NCBI RefSeq assembly: GCF_001424705.1 | Contig: NZ_LMRA01000046.1 | Span: 125,192 to 189,191 of the forward strand | Length of the DNA stretch: 64,000 nt | Source: Methylobacterium sp. Leaf465 | GTDB taxonomy: Bacteria; Pseudomonadota; Alphaproteobacteria; Rhizobiales; Beijerinckiaceae | Direction of reading: 5' to 3' | In this document: positions 35,090 to 42,639 of the stretch, piece after piece | Position numbering within the stretch: the first letter of the stretch is position 1 | How the letters are laid out: every line of letters starts with the position of its first letter | Program-made: the position numbers and the translations under genes | Notes under the pieces: generated by a model | Told to the model about the DNA's origin: nothing | The model's database searches: none | Seen by the model: only the letters and a program-made list of their open reading frames with translations

Positions 35090-35846
35090 GGGGATGGCCG
35101 TTCCCGCCTCCGACGGCGCGGGCGCGGCCCTGCGAGTCGACATCCTCCGCAAGGTCTATGGCAGTGCCGGCCCGGAGCCCGTGGAGGCGGTGCGCGACCT
35201 CGCCTTCACGGTGACGGCGGCCGCCATCACCTGCCTGATCGGCCCCTCGGGGGCCGGCAAGACCACGACCCTGCGCATCCTCCTCGGGCTCGACGCCGAT
35301 TACGAGGGCCGCGTCACGCCGCCGCCGGACGAGGCCGGCATCGCCATGGCGTTCCAGGAGCCGCGGCTGCTGCCCTGGCGCACCGTCGAGCAGAACGTCC
35401 GCCTCGCCCTGCCGCGGCCGGCCCGCACCCAGAACCTCGATGCCCTGTTCGACTCTCTCGGCCTGACTCCCTGGCGGGGCCGCTACCCGGGCGCTCTGTC
35501 GCTGGGCATGGCCCGGCGGGTCTCGCTCGCCCGGGCGCTCGCGCAGAAGCCGCGCATCCTCATCCTCGACGAGCCCTTCGTCTCCCTCGACGACAATGCG
35601 GCGGCGGCCCTGCGCGGCCTCGTGGTCGCGGCGGTGGAGGGCTCCGGCATGGGCGTCCTCATGGTCACCCACAACGTGGCCGAGGCCCTCGAGATCGCCG
35701 ATCGCCTGCTCCTGGTCTCGGGACGACCGGCGAGCCTCCTCGGCACGATCACCCTGGATCGGCCGCGGGGCCAGCGCGAACGCGGCTGGATGGAGGCAAA
35801 CCGAGCGTCCCTCGCCGCCCGATTCCCAGGCATCATCGCAAGCTGA
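35070..35846 (+). CDS. ABC transporter ATP-binding protein (SsuB/TauB-like), altered signature
   Basis: A 258-residue ATPase. Walker A is IGPSGAGKTTTLRIL, the Q-loop AFQEPRLLPWRT, Walker B ILILDEPFVSLDDN, and the switch His is in MVTHNVAEALEIAD. The ABC signature reads LSLGMARRVSLARAL, so the usual LSGGQ is LSLGM. This is found in several SsuB/TauB-like proteins and need not abolish activity. It is the last gene of the importer set; 672 bases separate it from xoxF. Confidence 0.87.
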   Translation: MSDAGAEGMAVPASDGAGAALRVDILRKVYGSAGPEPVEAVRDLAFTVTAAAITCLIGPSGAGKTTTLRILLGLDADYEGRVTPPPDEAGIAMAFQEPRLLPWRTVEQNVRLALPRPARTQNLDALFDSLGLTPWRGRYPGALSLGMARRVSLARALAQKPRILILDEPFVSLDDNAAAALRGLVVAAVEGSGMGVLMVTHNVAEALEIADRLLLVSGRPASLLGTITLDRPRGQRERGWMEANRASLAARFPGIIAS

Positions 35847-36518
35847 TTCGCCCCGGATCGGACAATGCTCGCGCCTCGATCTCGCGCTGTCTTCACTTCT
35901 CCCCAGACCGGATGCGGCGAGACCGCGCATCCGATGAGCATCCCCCAGGGTTCCGCGGATGGCGGATATGACCATCACAATCCCCCGCCCCGGCACGTGA
36001 TTTTGAAATATACCTCCTTTTCAGCATTTTATTTCACGAACGCATCTCCTCGCAGGAGCTCCTTTGACGCGAACGCAGCTTCGATCGCATGACCACACCG
36101 GCCAAGCTCAGGCTACATGCGCCAAACGCATGATAATGAGGCCAAGCTGTTTAAAACACTTTGTCTTACCAATTTGAGATATTGCAACGCACAATCCGAT
36201 GCTGCGAAGCGTGAGCCTGACAGAATGTCGGCCAAAGGCTCACGAGGACTTGTGCGAAGCCTGGAAGCACAGGGCGCAAGCGAGTTGACGCCGGCCGAAT
36301 TTTTCTTAGAGTTCATTCAAGCTTCGGTTTCGAGGGGCGCCGCAAAGGGATAGCGGCCCCTGACTACACAAACCCCGTCCTGGCCATTAGTGGTTTGGAA
36401 ATAAGGGTTTGGCGTCCGCTACCGAGGCGAACCTATCCCTGTCGCAAACAGTCAGATCACGGCGTGATCCTGCGGGTTTTCCGCATGATGGCGGCTGCAA
36501 GATCTGTCGGAGGAATCC
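35847..36518 (+). promoter_or_regulatory. Long AT-rich region upstream of xoxF
   Basis: A 672-base gap that contains no gene I can support. Its middle (about 36,000-36,340) is visibly richer in A and T than the rest of the window; TTGAAA at 36003-36008 followed by a TTTTATTT stretch could be a promoter. A GAGGAA ribosome site lies just ahead of the xoxF ATG. Two short open frames here (about 75 residues each) lack recognisable features. It probably holds the xox promoter and leader and any lanthanide- or regulator-responsive site. Confidence 0.5.
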
Positions 36519-38321
36519 ATGAGAGCGGTACATCTTCTCGCACTCGGCGCCGGCATGGTCGCTTCGACCACGGCGTTCGCCAACGAAGACGTCCTGAAGC
36601 GCACGGCCAACCCGGCCGAGCAGGTCCTTCAGACCGTCGACTATGCCAACACGCGCTATTCGAAGCTCGACCAGATCAACGCCAGCAACGTCAAGCAGCT
36701 CCAGGTGGCCTGGACCTTCTCGACCGGCGTGCTGCGCGGCCACGAGGGCTCCCCGCTCGTCGTCGGCAACATGATGTACGTTCACACCCCCTTCCCGAAC
36801 ATCGTCTACGCCCTCGACCTCGACAAGGACGGCGTGATCGTCTGGAAGTACGAGCCCAAGCAGGACCCGTCGGTCATTCCGGTGATGTGCTGTGACACGG
36901 TCAACCGTGGCCTCGCCTACGCCGATGGCGCCATCATCCTGCACCAGGCCGACACGACCGTCGTCTCGCTGGACGCGAAGTCCGGCAAGGTGAACTGGTC
37001 GGTGGTGAACGGCGACCCCAAGAAGGGTGAGACCAACACCGCCACCGTTCTCCCGGTGAAGGACAAGATCATCGTCGGCATCTCCGGCGGCGAGTTCGGC
37101 GTGAACTGTCACGTCACCGCCTACGACGCCAAGACGGGCAAGAAGGTGTGGCGCGGCCACTCCCAGGGCCCCGACGCCGACATGATCATGGACCCCGAGA
37201 AGACCACCTCGCTCGGCAAGCCGGTTGGCAAGGACTCCTCGCTGAAGACCTGGGAAGGCGATCAGTGGAAGACCGGCGGCGGCTGCACCTGGGGCTGGTT
37301 CTCCTACGATCCCAAGCTCGACCTGATGTACTACGGCTCGGGCAACCCCTCGACCTGGAACCCCAAGCAGCGTCCGGGCGACAACAAGTGGTCCATGACC
37401 ATCTGGGCGCGTAACCCCGACACGGGCGCCGCCAAGTGGGTCTACCAGATGACCCCGCACGACGAGTGGGACTACGACGGCATCAACGAGATGATCCTCA
37501 CGGATCAGAAGGTTGACGGCAAGGAGCGTCCGCTCCTGACCCACTTCGACCGTAACGGCTTCGGCTACACCCTCGATCGCGCCACCGGCGAGCTCCTGGT
37601 CGCCGAGAAGTTCGATCCGGTCGTGAACTGGGCCTCGAAGGTCGACATGGACAAGAGCTCCAAGACCTACGGTCGTCCGCTCGTCCAGGCCAAGTACTCC
37701 ACCGAGCAGAACGGTGAGGATACCAACTCCAAGGGTATCTGCCCCGCCGCTCTCGGCACCAAGGACCAGCAGCCTGCGGCCTACTCGCCGAAGACCAACC
37801 TGTTCTACGTGCCCACCAACCACGTCTGCATGGACTACGAGCCGTTCCGGGTTTCCTACACCCCGGGTCAGCCCTACGTCGGCGCGACGCTGGCTATGTA
37901 CCCGGCCCCCAACAGCCACGGCGGCATGGGTAACTTCATCGCCTGGGACGGCGTCGCTGGTAAGATCAAGTGGTCGAACCAGGAGCAGTTCTCGGTGTGG
38001 TCCGGCGCCCTCGCCACCGCTGGTGACGTCGTGTTCTACGGTACCCTCGAGGGTTACCTGAAGGCCGTCGACTCCAAGACCGGCAAGGAGCTCTACAAGT
38101 TCAAGACCCCGTCGGGCATCATCGGCAACGTGATGACCTACAGCCACAAGGGCAAGCAGTACGTCGGCATCCTGTCGGGTGTCGGTGGCTGGGCCGGCAT
38201 CGGCCTCGCGGCCGGCCTGACCGACCCGAACGCCGGTCTCGGTGCGGTGGGTGGTTACGCCGCCCTCTCGAACTACACCAACCTCGGTGGTCAGCTGACC
38301 GTCTTCTCGCTGCCGAACTAA
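36519..38321 (+). CDS. xoxF: Lanthanide-dependent methanol dehydrogenase XoxF
   Basis: A 600-residue PQQ-dependent periplasmic enzyme that oxidises methanol. It has a 21-residue signal peptide ending TTAFA, W-motif propeller repeats, the adjacent Cys124-Cys125 of VMCCDTVNRG that form the disulfide near PQQ, and the active-site block MTPHDEWDYDGINEM. Asp318 is the catalytic base and Asp320 is the extra acidic residue that distinguishes lanthanide-type XoxF from calcium-type MxaF, which has Ala there. Numbering matches the Asp320 described for M. extorquens XoxF1. Downstream xoxG and xoxJ encode its cytochrome partner and an accessory periplasmic protein. Codon use is strongly biased, consistent with high expression. 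Confidence 0.97.
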   Translation: MRAVHLLALGAGMVASTTAFANEDVLKRTANPAEQVLQTVDYANTRYSKLDQINASNVKQLQVAWTFSTGVLRGHEGSPLVVGNMMYVHTPFPNIVYALDLDKDGVIVWKYEPKQDPSVIPVMCCDTVNRGLAYADGAIILHQADTTVVSLDAKSGKVNWSVVNGDPKKGETNTATVLPVKDKIIVGISGGEFGVNCHVTAYDAKTGKKVWRGHSQGPDADMIMDPEKTTSLGKPVGKDSSLKTWEGDQWKTGGGCTWGWFSYDPKLDLMYYGSGNPSTWNPKQRPGDNKWSMTIWARNPDTGAAKWVYQMTPHDEWDYDGINEMILTDQKVDGKERPLLTHFDRNGFGYTLDRATGELLVAEKFDPVVNWASKVDMDKSSKTYGRPLVQAKYSTEQNGEDTNSKGICPAALGTKDQQPAAYSPKTNLFYVPTNHVCMDYEPFRVSYTPGQPYVGATLAMYPAPNSHGGMGNFIAWDGVAGKIKWSNQEQFSVWSGALATAGDVVFYGTLEGYLKAVDSKTGKELYKFKTPSGIIGNVMTYSHKGKQYVGILSGVGGWAGIGLAAGLTDPNAGLGAVGGYAALSNYTNLGGQLTVFSLPN

Positions 38322-38348
38322 TCGGTCGCACGCAACGGTAGATCATAG

Positions 38349-38381
38349 GGTGCCGGCGCGGGTTTCCGCGCCGGCACCTTT
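38349..38381 (+). terminator. Strong hairpin between xoxF and xoxG
   Basis: A 13-bp perfect stem (GGTGCCGGCGCGG / CCGCGCCGGCACC) with a GTTT loop, followed by only TTT. It begins 28 bases after the xoxF stop. It could be a partial terminator that makes xoxF mRNA more abundant than xoxGJ mRNA, or a 3' stabilising structure. Confidence 0.75.
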
Positions 38382-38456
38382 ATGATTAGAATTGGAAGAA
38401 CAACACGCGAAACACGCGGCTGGTGAGCCGACGTGGTGTTCCTGGGAGAAACGTCG

Positions 38457-39062
38457 TTGTACACCTTTAGCAAAGCCGTCATCCGCCCTCTCGCGGCAGC
38501 GTTCGCTCTCGCGTCGGTCTCAACGCTCGCCGTGCAGGCCCAGGATGCGAAGAAGGCTGATCCGGCCCTCGCCAATCAGCTCGATCCGAATGCACCCGAG
38601 AAGGACCCGAAGCTGATCGACAAGTTCGCGGCCGTGAAGGTCGAGGACGGAAAGTATCAGGACTCGGAAGGTCACCCCACCTACCACATCACCGCTGATG
38701 GCAAGAAGTTCGACTGGTACGCCTACTCGGGCTACCGCCGCTATCACGCCGAGTGCCACGTCTGCCACGGACCCGATGCCATGGGTTCGACCTACGCGCC
38801 GGCCCTGAAGGACTCGCTCAAGACGATCGGCTACGAGGAGTTCATCGGCATCCTCGCTGGCGGCAAGCGTGACTCGCAGGCCGGCCAGGAGCGCGTGATG
38901 CCGGCCTTCGGCGATAACAAGAACGTCATGTGCTACGCCGACGACCTCTACGTCTACCTGAAGGCCCGGGCGTCCGGCGCCATGCCGCGCGTCCGCCCGA
39001 CCGACAAGGAAGACAAGCCCGAGGCCGCCAAGACGGCTGAGAAGGAGTGCCTGGGCGGCTAA
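38457..39062 (+). CDS. xoxG: XoxG, c-type cytochrome electron acceptor of XoxF
   Basis: A 201-residue periplasmic cytochrome. The signal sequence VIRPLAAAFALASVSTLAVQAQ is followed by the single haem site AECHVCHGPDAMGS (Cys100, Cys103, His104) and a conserved GVIGYEEF-like stretch (LKTIGYEEFIGILAGGKR). It takes electrons from XoxF. The most likely start is TTG at 38457, because a GGGAGA ribosome site lies 7 bases before it; the upstream in-frame GTG at 38433 has none. The gene follows a strong hairpin after xoxF and overlaps the xoxJ start (TAATG). Confidence 0.92.
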   Translation: MYTFSKAVIRPLAAAFALASVSTLAVQAQDAKKADPALANQLDPNAPEKDPKLIDKFAAVKVEDGKYQDSEGHPTYHITADGKKFDWYAYSGYRRYHAECHVCHGPDAMGSTYAPALKDSLKTIGYEEFIGILAGGKRDSQAGQERVMPAFGDNKNVMCYADDLYVYLKARASGAMPRVRPTDKEDKPEAAKTAEKECLGG

Positions 39063-39916
39063 TGGCGCATTCAGGCTCCCGGACGGGCCTCGCGCTCGCG
39101 CTCCTGCTGCTCGCAGCCGGAGCGCGACCTGCGTTGGCACAATCGCTGCCGGACCTCGTGACGACGGACACTCTGCGTGTCTGCGGCGATCCCGGCAACA
39201 TGCCGTTCTCCGAACGCAAGGAGGACGGCTTCGAGAACCGAATCGCCGCGATCATCGCCGACGAGCTCAAGGTCAAGATCCGGTACTACTGGCTGACGCA
39301 GGGGCCCGGCTTCGTCCGCAATACCCTCGGCACGGGCCTCTGCGACCTCATCATCGGCTCGGCCGCCGGTGGAGAGCTCGTCCAGCACTCGAATCCCTAT
39401 TACCGCTCCGCCTATACGCTGGTCACCCGCACGGGCGAGTTCGACGGGGTGACCCGGCTCGACGATCCCAAGCTGAAGGGCAAGTCCATCGGCGTCATCG
39501 GCGGCACGCCCCCGGTGAACCGGATGGGCGAGGTCGGCCTCGTCAGCTCCATGAAGGCCTACGCGCCCTATCAGCTCGATCCGGCCCGCAAGCACCAGAC
39601 GGTCTCGGCCGAGGTCATCGCGGATCTCGCCGAGAAGCGCATCGATGCCGCCATCCTCTGGGGACCCGCCGCCGGCTGGCTCGCCAAGCACAGCGGCATG
39701 CCGATGACGGTGGTGGCGCTGCTGCAGGAGCCCGATCGGCCGCCGCTCACCTTCCGGATCGCCCTCGGGGTGCGCCTGGAGGAGAACGACTGGAAGCGCA
39801 CCCTCAACACGATCCTGCGCAAGCGCCGCGCCGATATCGAAAAGGTGTTGCGCGACTACGACGTGCCGCTGCTGGAGGAAGAGGGCAACAAGCTCCTCGA
39901 CGCTCCGAGCCCCTGA
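39062..39916 (+). CDS. xoxJ: XoxJ, periplasmic binding-protein-like accessory protein
   Basis: A 284-residue protein with a signal peptide (LALALLLLAAGARPALAQ). It begins LRVCGDPGNMPFSERKEDGFE, the usual start of the MxaJ/XoxJ family, which belongs to the type II periplasmic solute-binding fold, and carries VLIIG-like GLCDLIIGSAAGGELVQHS. XoxJ proteins are thought to help activate apo-XoxF rather than transport a solute. The start overlaps the xoxG stop, showing coupling. Confidence 0.92.
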   Translation: MAHSGSRTGLALALLLLAAGARPALAQSLPDLVTTDTLRVCGDPGNMPFSERKEDGFENRIAAIIADELKVKIRYYWLTQGPGFVRNTLGTGLCDLIIGSAAGGELVQHSNPYYRSAYTLVTRTGEFDGVTRLDDPKLKGKSIGVIGGTPPVNRMGEVGLVSSMKAYAPYQLDPARKHQTVSAEVIADLAEKRIDAAILWGPAAGWLAKHSGMPMTVVALLQEPDRPPLTFRIALGVRLEENDWKRTLNTILRKRRADIEKVLRDYDVPLLEEEGNKLLDAPSP

Positions 39917-40384
39917 TATTGCCCCCGAGGATGTCGGGGGCGACAGGAGAGAGAGACCGCGATGGCGGCGATCGGATGGGCTCCGTCGCCGCCATCGTCG
40001 TTCAGACCCCTGCGCGCGCATCGTCGACCAGCGCCCATGACCGCGGTTCGCGACGGCCCTTCGGATCGAACCAGACAGGGCCGACCGCATCCGCGTGGAG
40101 CAAGGCATTCGCCGCCTGACGCCTCTCTGCGCGGGAGCTGGGATCCTCGTGCCCCGATCCGGTCTCCCTCGGGGTCAGCCCGGAGGGCCAGAAATCCCGC
40201 GCGGGCGACGGGCGCATGCCGGAGAGTACCGACGCGATCGCCGAGCGCAACTCGGGCTGTCCCGGCTCGGCCCCTCGCACCGCCTCGTCGCCTGGACCGA
40301 CGGCTGCGTCGGCGTCACGATGCCGAGAGGGCGGCTCTTTCCGCCGGGGTCGATCCCAGATCCCCGATCGAGATCCGGCCCAGA
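39917..40384. other. Region between xoxJ and folK, with a hairpin
   Basis: A 468-base gap between convergent genes. At 39921-39941 an 8-bp stem (GCCCCCGA / TCGGGGGC, loop GGATG) lies just after the xoxJ stop and probably ends the xox transcript, although no T run follows. The rest is Arg/Pro/Ser-rich in every reading frame, with no ribosome site or family match. I see no gene I can support. Confidence 0.5.
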
Positions 40385-40876
40385 TCAGACCCGCTCGATG
40401 CCGGCGGCGTCGAGCTTGGCGAGGGCTGCGGCGACCGTCTCCGGCCCAATGCGCAGGGTGGGGGCGATCTCGGCCAGAGGCACCAGCACGAAGGCGCGCT
40501 CGCGCACGAAACGGTGTGGCAGTACGAGGCGCGCATCCGAGATCGTCGCGCCCTCGTAGGACAGAACGTCGATATCGATCACCCGCGGACCCCAACGGCG
40601 TTCGCGCACCCGGCCCATGGCGGTCTCGATGGCGAGGCCCACCTCCAGGAGTTCGTGCGGGGTGAGGCTGGTCTCGATCCCGATCGCGGCGTTGAGGAAC
40701 CAGTCCTGGTCGGTGTCGCCCCAGGGCGGCGTGCGATAATTCGACGAGCGCGCGGTGACGCGGATGCCCGGTGTGGCCGCCAGCCGCGCCACCGCATCGG
40801 CCAGGGTCGCGGCCTTGTCGCCGAGATTGCTGCCGAGGCCAAGATAGGCGGCGTGCCAGTCCAGTCCACTCCTCAT
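40385..40876 (-). CDS. folK: 6-hydroxymethyl-7,8-dihydropterin pyrophosphokinase FolK
   Basis: A 163-residue HPPK. It opens AAYLGLGSNLGDKAATLADAV, has SSNYRTPPWGDTDQDWFLNAA and the signature RRWGPRVIDIDVLSYE, which holds the metal-binding aspartates. It transfers pyrophosphate from ATP to 6-hydroxymethyl-dihydropterin, the step before FolP. It is the third gene of a folP-folB-folK set and overlaps folB by 4 bases. Confidence 0.95.
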   Translation of the reverse strand: MRSGLDWHAAYLGLGSNLGDKAATLADAVARLAATPGIRVTARSSNYRTPPWGDTDQDWFLNAAIGIETSLTPHELLEVGLAIETAMGRVRERRWGPRVIDIDVLSYEGATISDARLVLPHRFVRERAFVLVPLAEIAPTLRIGPETVAAALAKLDAAGIERV

Positions 40877-41247
40877 CGGGCGGCCTCGCGGCGGCGCACG
40901 ATCTCGATGGCGACGCCGTCGATCACGGCCGGGACCGGCGCGCTCGGCTTGTCCACCCGCACGCGGATCTCGGTGATGGGCGGGTGACGGTCGAGGATCT
41001 CGCCCGCGATGGCTTCCGCGAGAGCCTCGATCAGGTCGAAGCGCCGCTGCGTGGCGATCCGGGTCACGATCTCGGTGAGGTCGGCGTAGCTCACGGTCCG
41101 GGCGACGTCGTCGGAGCGCCCGGCCGCCCCGAGGTCGAGGCGCACATCGAGCGAGACGTAGAAGCGCTGCCCGAGGCGAGCCTCCTCGGGCAGGAGGCCG
41201 TGGAAGGCAAAGACCGCGATCCGGTCGACGAGGATGCGGTCGCTCAT
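40873..41247 (-). CDS. folB: Dihydroneopterin aldolase FolB
   Basis: A 124-residue FolB. It has ILVDRIAVFAFHGLLPEEARLGQRF, where FHG-x3-EE is the family core, then VSYADLTEIVTRIA and a C-terminal VRVDKPSAPVPA with the catalytic Lys. It cleaves dihydroneopterin to 6-hydroxymethyl-dihydropterin and glycolaldehyde. The precursor is shared between folate and methanopterin in methylotrophs, which fits its location near H4MPT genes. It overlaps both neighbours by 4 bases. Confidence 0.94.
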   Translation of the reverse strand: MSDRILVDRIAVFAFHGLLPEEARLGQRFYVSLDVRLDLGAAGRSDDVARTVSYADLTEIVTRIATQRRFDLIEALAEAIAGEILDRHPPITEIRVRVDKPSAPVPAVIDGVAIEIVRRREAAR

Positions 41248-42083
41248 GCGGAGCGTCCCATCACGGCGTCGACCACCCGCAGGGCATCGACGTGCGGGCG
41301 GACATCGTGAACGCGCACGATCTGCGCCCCGAGGGTGGCGGCGAGGACGTGACTGCCGATCGAGCCGAAGAGCCGGTCCACCGGCTTGGTCTCGGCATCG
41401 TGCAGGCGTCCGAGGAGGGATTTGCGCGAGACGCCGACGAGGACGGGAAAGCCGAGGGCCACGATCTCGGGCAGGCGCCGCAGGGCTTCGAGGTGCTGCG
41501 CCCAGCTCTTGCCGAAGCCGATACCGGGATCGAGCACGATGTCGCCGTCGCGCAGGCCGGCGGCCCGCGCGATGGCCAGCGAGCGCTCGAAGAAGCGCAG
41601 CATGTCGGCGACGATGTCGAGGGCCGGATCGATGGTCTCGCGGTTGTGCATGATCATCACGGGCGCGCCGTAATCGGCGGCGACCCGGGCGATATCGGGC
41701 TCGCGCTGCAGGCCCCAGACGTCGTTGACCATGCGGGCGCCGGCCTCCAGCGCCACCCGGGCGGTCGAGGCCTTGTAGGTGTCCACCGAGATCGGAACGG
41801 ACAGGCGGGCCGCGAGGTCGCGGATCACCGGCAGGATCCGAGCCTGCTCCTCCTCGGCCGGGACGGGCACGTGGCCGGGGCGGGTGGATTCGCCGCCGAT
41901 ATCCACCAGGGCCGCGCCCTCCGCCACCAGGGCCTCGGCCTGGGTGCGGGCGGCCACGACATCGGCGAAGCGGCCGCCATCGGAGAACGAATCGGGCGTA
42001 ACGTTAAGAATGCCCATCACGAGCACGCGCCGACCGAGATCGGGCAGGAGCGTCGTCAGCGGAGCCGGCAGGTCTGGGGGCAC
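41244..42083 (-). CDS. folP: Dihydropteroate synthase FolP
   Basis: A 279-residue DHPS. VMGILNVTPDSFSDGG is the pterin-binding loop motif, followed by LVDIGGESTRPGH, VPISVDTYKASTARVALEAGA, DIVLDPGIGFGKSW and PVLVGVSRKSLLG. It joins 6-hydroxymethyl-dihydropterin pyrophosphate to p-aminobenzoate. I chose a GTG at 42083 because the resulting length suits the family; the frame upstream is open but has no similarity, and a weak start site is possible elsewhere. First gene of folP-folB-folK. Confidence 0.92.
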   Translation of the reverse strand: MPPDLPAPLTTLLPDLGRRVLVMGILNVTPDSFSDGGRFADVVAARTQAEALVAEGAALVDIGGESTRPGHVPVPAEEEQARILPVIRDLAARLSVPISVDTYKASTARVALEAGARMVNDVWGLQREPDIARVAADYGAPVMIMHNRETIDPALDIVADMLRFFERSLAIARAAGLRDGDIVLDPGIGFGKSWAQHLEALRRLPEIVALGFPVLVGVSRKSLLGRLHDAETKPVDRLFGSIGSHVLAATLGAQIVRVHDVRPHVDALRVVDAVMGRSA

Positions 42084-42258
42084 GGGATGCTCGGGTTCGA
42101 AGGCGGGCGCGTCCGGAGCGCGTCCTCGGCCGGGATGCCGCTGTCTTTGAACGCAATGCCCGGTCGGAGCAACGCCCCTGCCGGCGCTGGGGCCGAACGG
42201 GGCCAAGTCCTGCGCCGCCGCCGCCGGGCGGCGCCGCTGCGACGTCCGCGTGACCCGG

Positions 42259-42639
42259 TCAGGTCCCGCCGCGGTAGCAGCGGATCTCGGCCTCGGCCTG
42301 GGCCCGGCGCAGGTCGGCCACCTGATCGTCGAAGACCTTGGTCGACTTGAACTGGGCCGTGCGCTGGCCGATGCCCTGGCGCAGGGACAGCACGGTGCTG
42401 GCCTGGACATACTTGTCGTAGGGCAGCAGCGAGGCGAGGGCATCCAGGGAGCAGGAGCAGCGCGACAAGGATTCGCGCGACTGGCCGTTCGCCGCCATGC
42501 AGCCGAAGATGTAGTCGGCCCGTGCCTCCGTGGGGTAGTCGTTCTCAGACTCGGCCGCGGTCGCCGCACCCGCCAGGAAGGCCGCGGCGCAGGCGCCGGC
42601 GGCGAGGTGCGGGAGCCGCTTAACCAGCGTTCGGATCAT
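42259..42639 (-). CDS. Small secreted Cys-rich protein at the end of the pqq operon
   Basis: A 126-residue protein with a signal peptide (LAAGACAAAFLAGAATAAES). The mature part holds YIFGCMAANG, then SRCSCSLDALASLLPYDKYV with a C-x-C pair, ending AEAEIRCYRGGT. Four cysteines could form disulfides in the periplasm. No family was recognised. It overlaps the upstream gene, which itself overlaps pqqE, so it belongs to the pqq transcript. A role in methanol dehydrogenase function is plausible but unproven. Confidence 0.72.
   Translation of the reverse strand: MIRTLVKRLPHLAAGACAAAFLAGAATAAESENDYPTEARADYIFGCMAANGQSRESLSRCSCSLDALASLLPYDKYVQASTVLSLRQGIGQRTAQFKSTKVFDDQVADLRRAQAEAEIRCYRGGT

Noticed and set aside
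35865..36353. Two short plus-strand frames of about 75 codons in the xoxF upstream region
   Set aside because: They lack a ribosome site, signal or family pattern, and their codon use is unlike that of neighbouring genes.
36519..38321. Calcium-type methanol dehydrogenase MxaF
   Set aside because: The active site has the extra Asp (WDYDG) of the lanthanide type, and the downstream genes are xoxG and xoxJ-like rather than mxaJGI with a small subunit.
40095..40559. Plus-strand open frame between xoxJ and folK
   Set aside because: It runs over the end of folK and its translation is Arg/Ser/Pro-rich with no recognisable motif.
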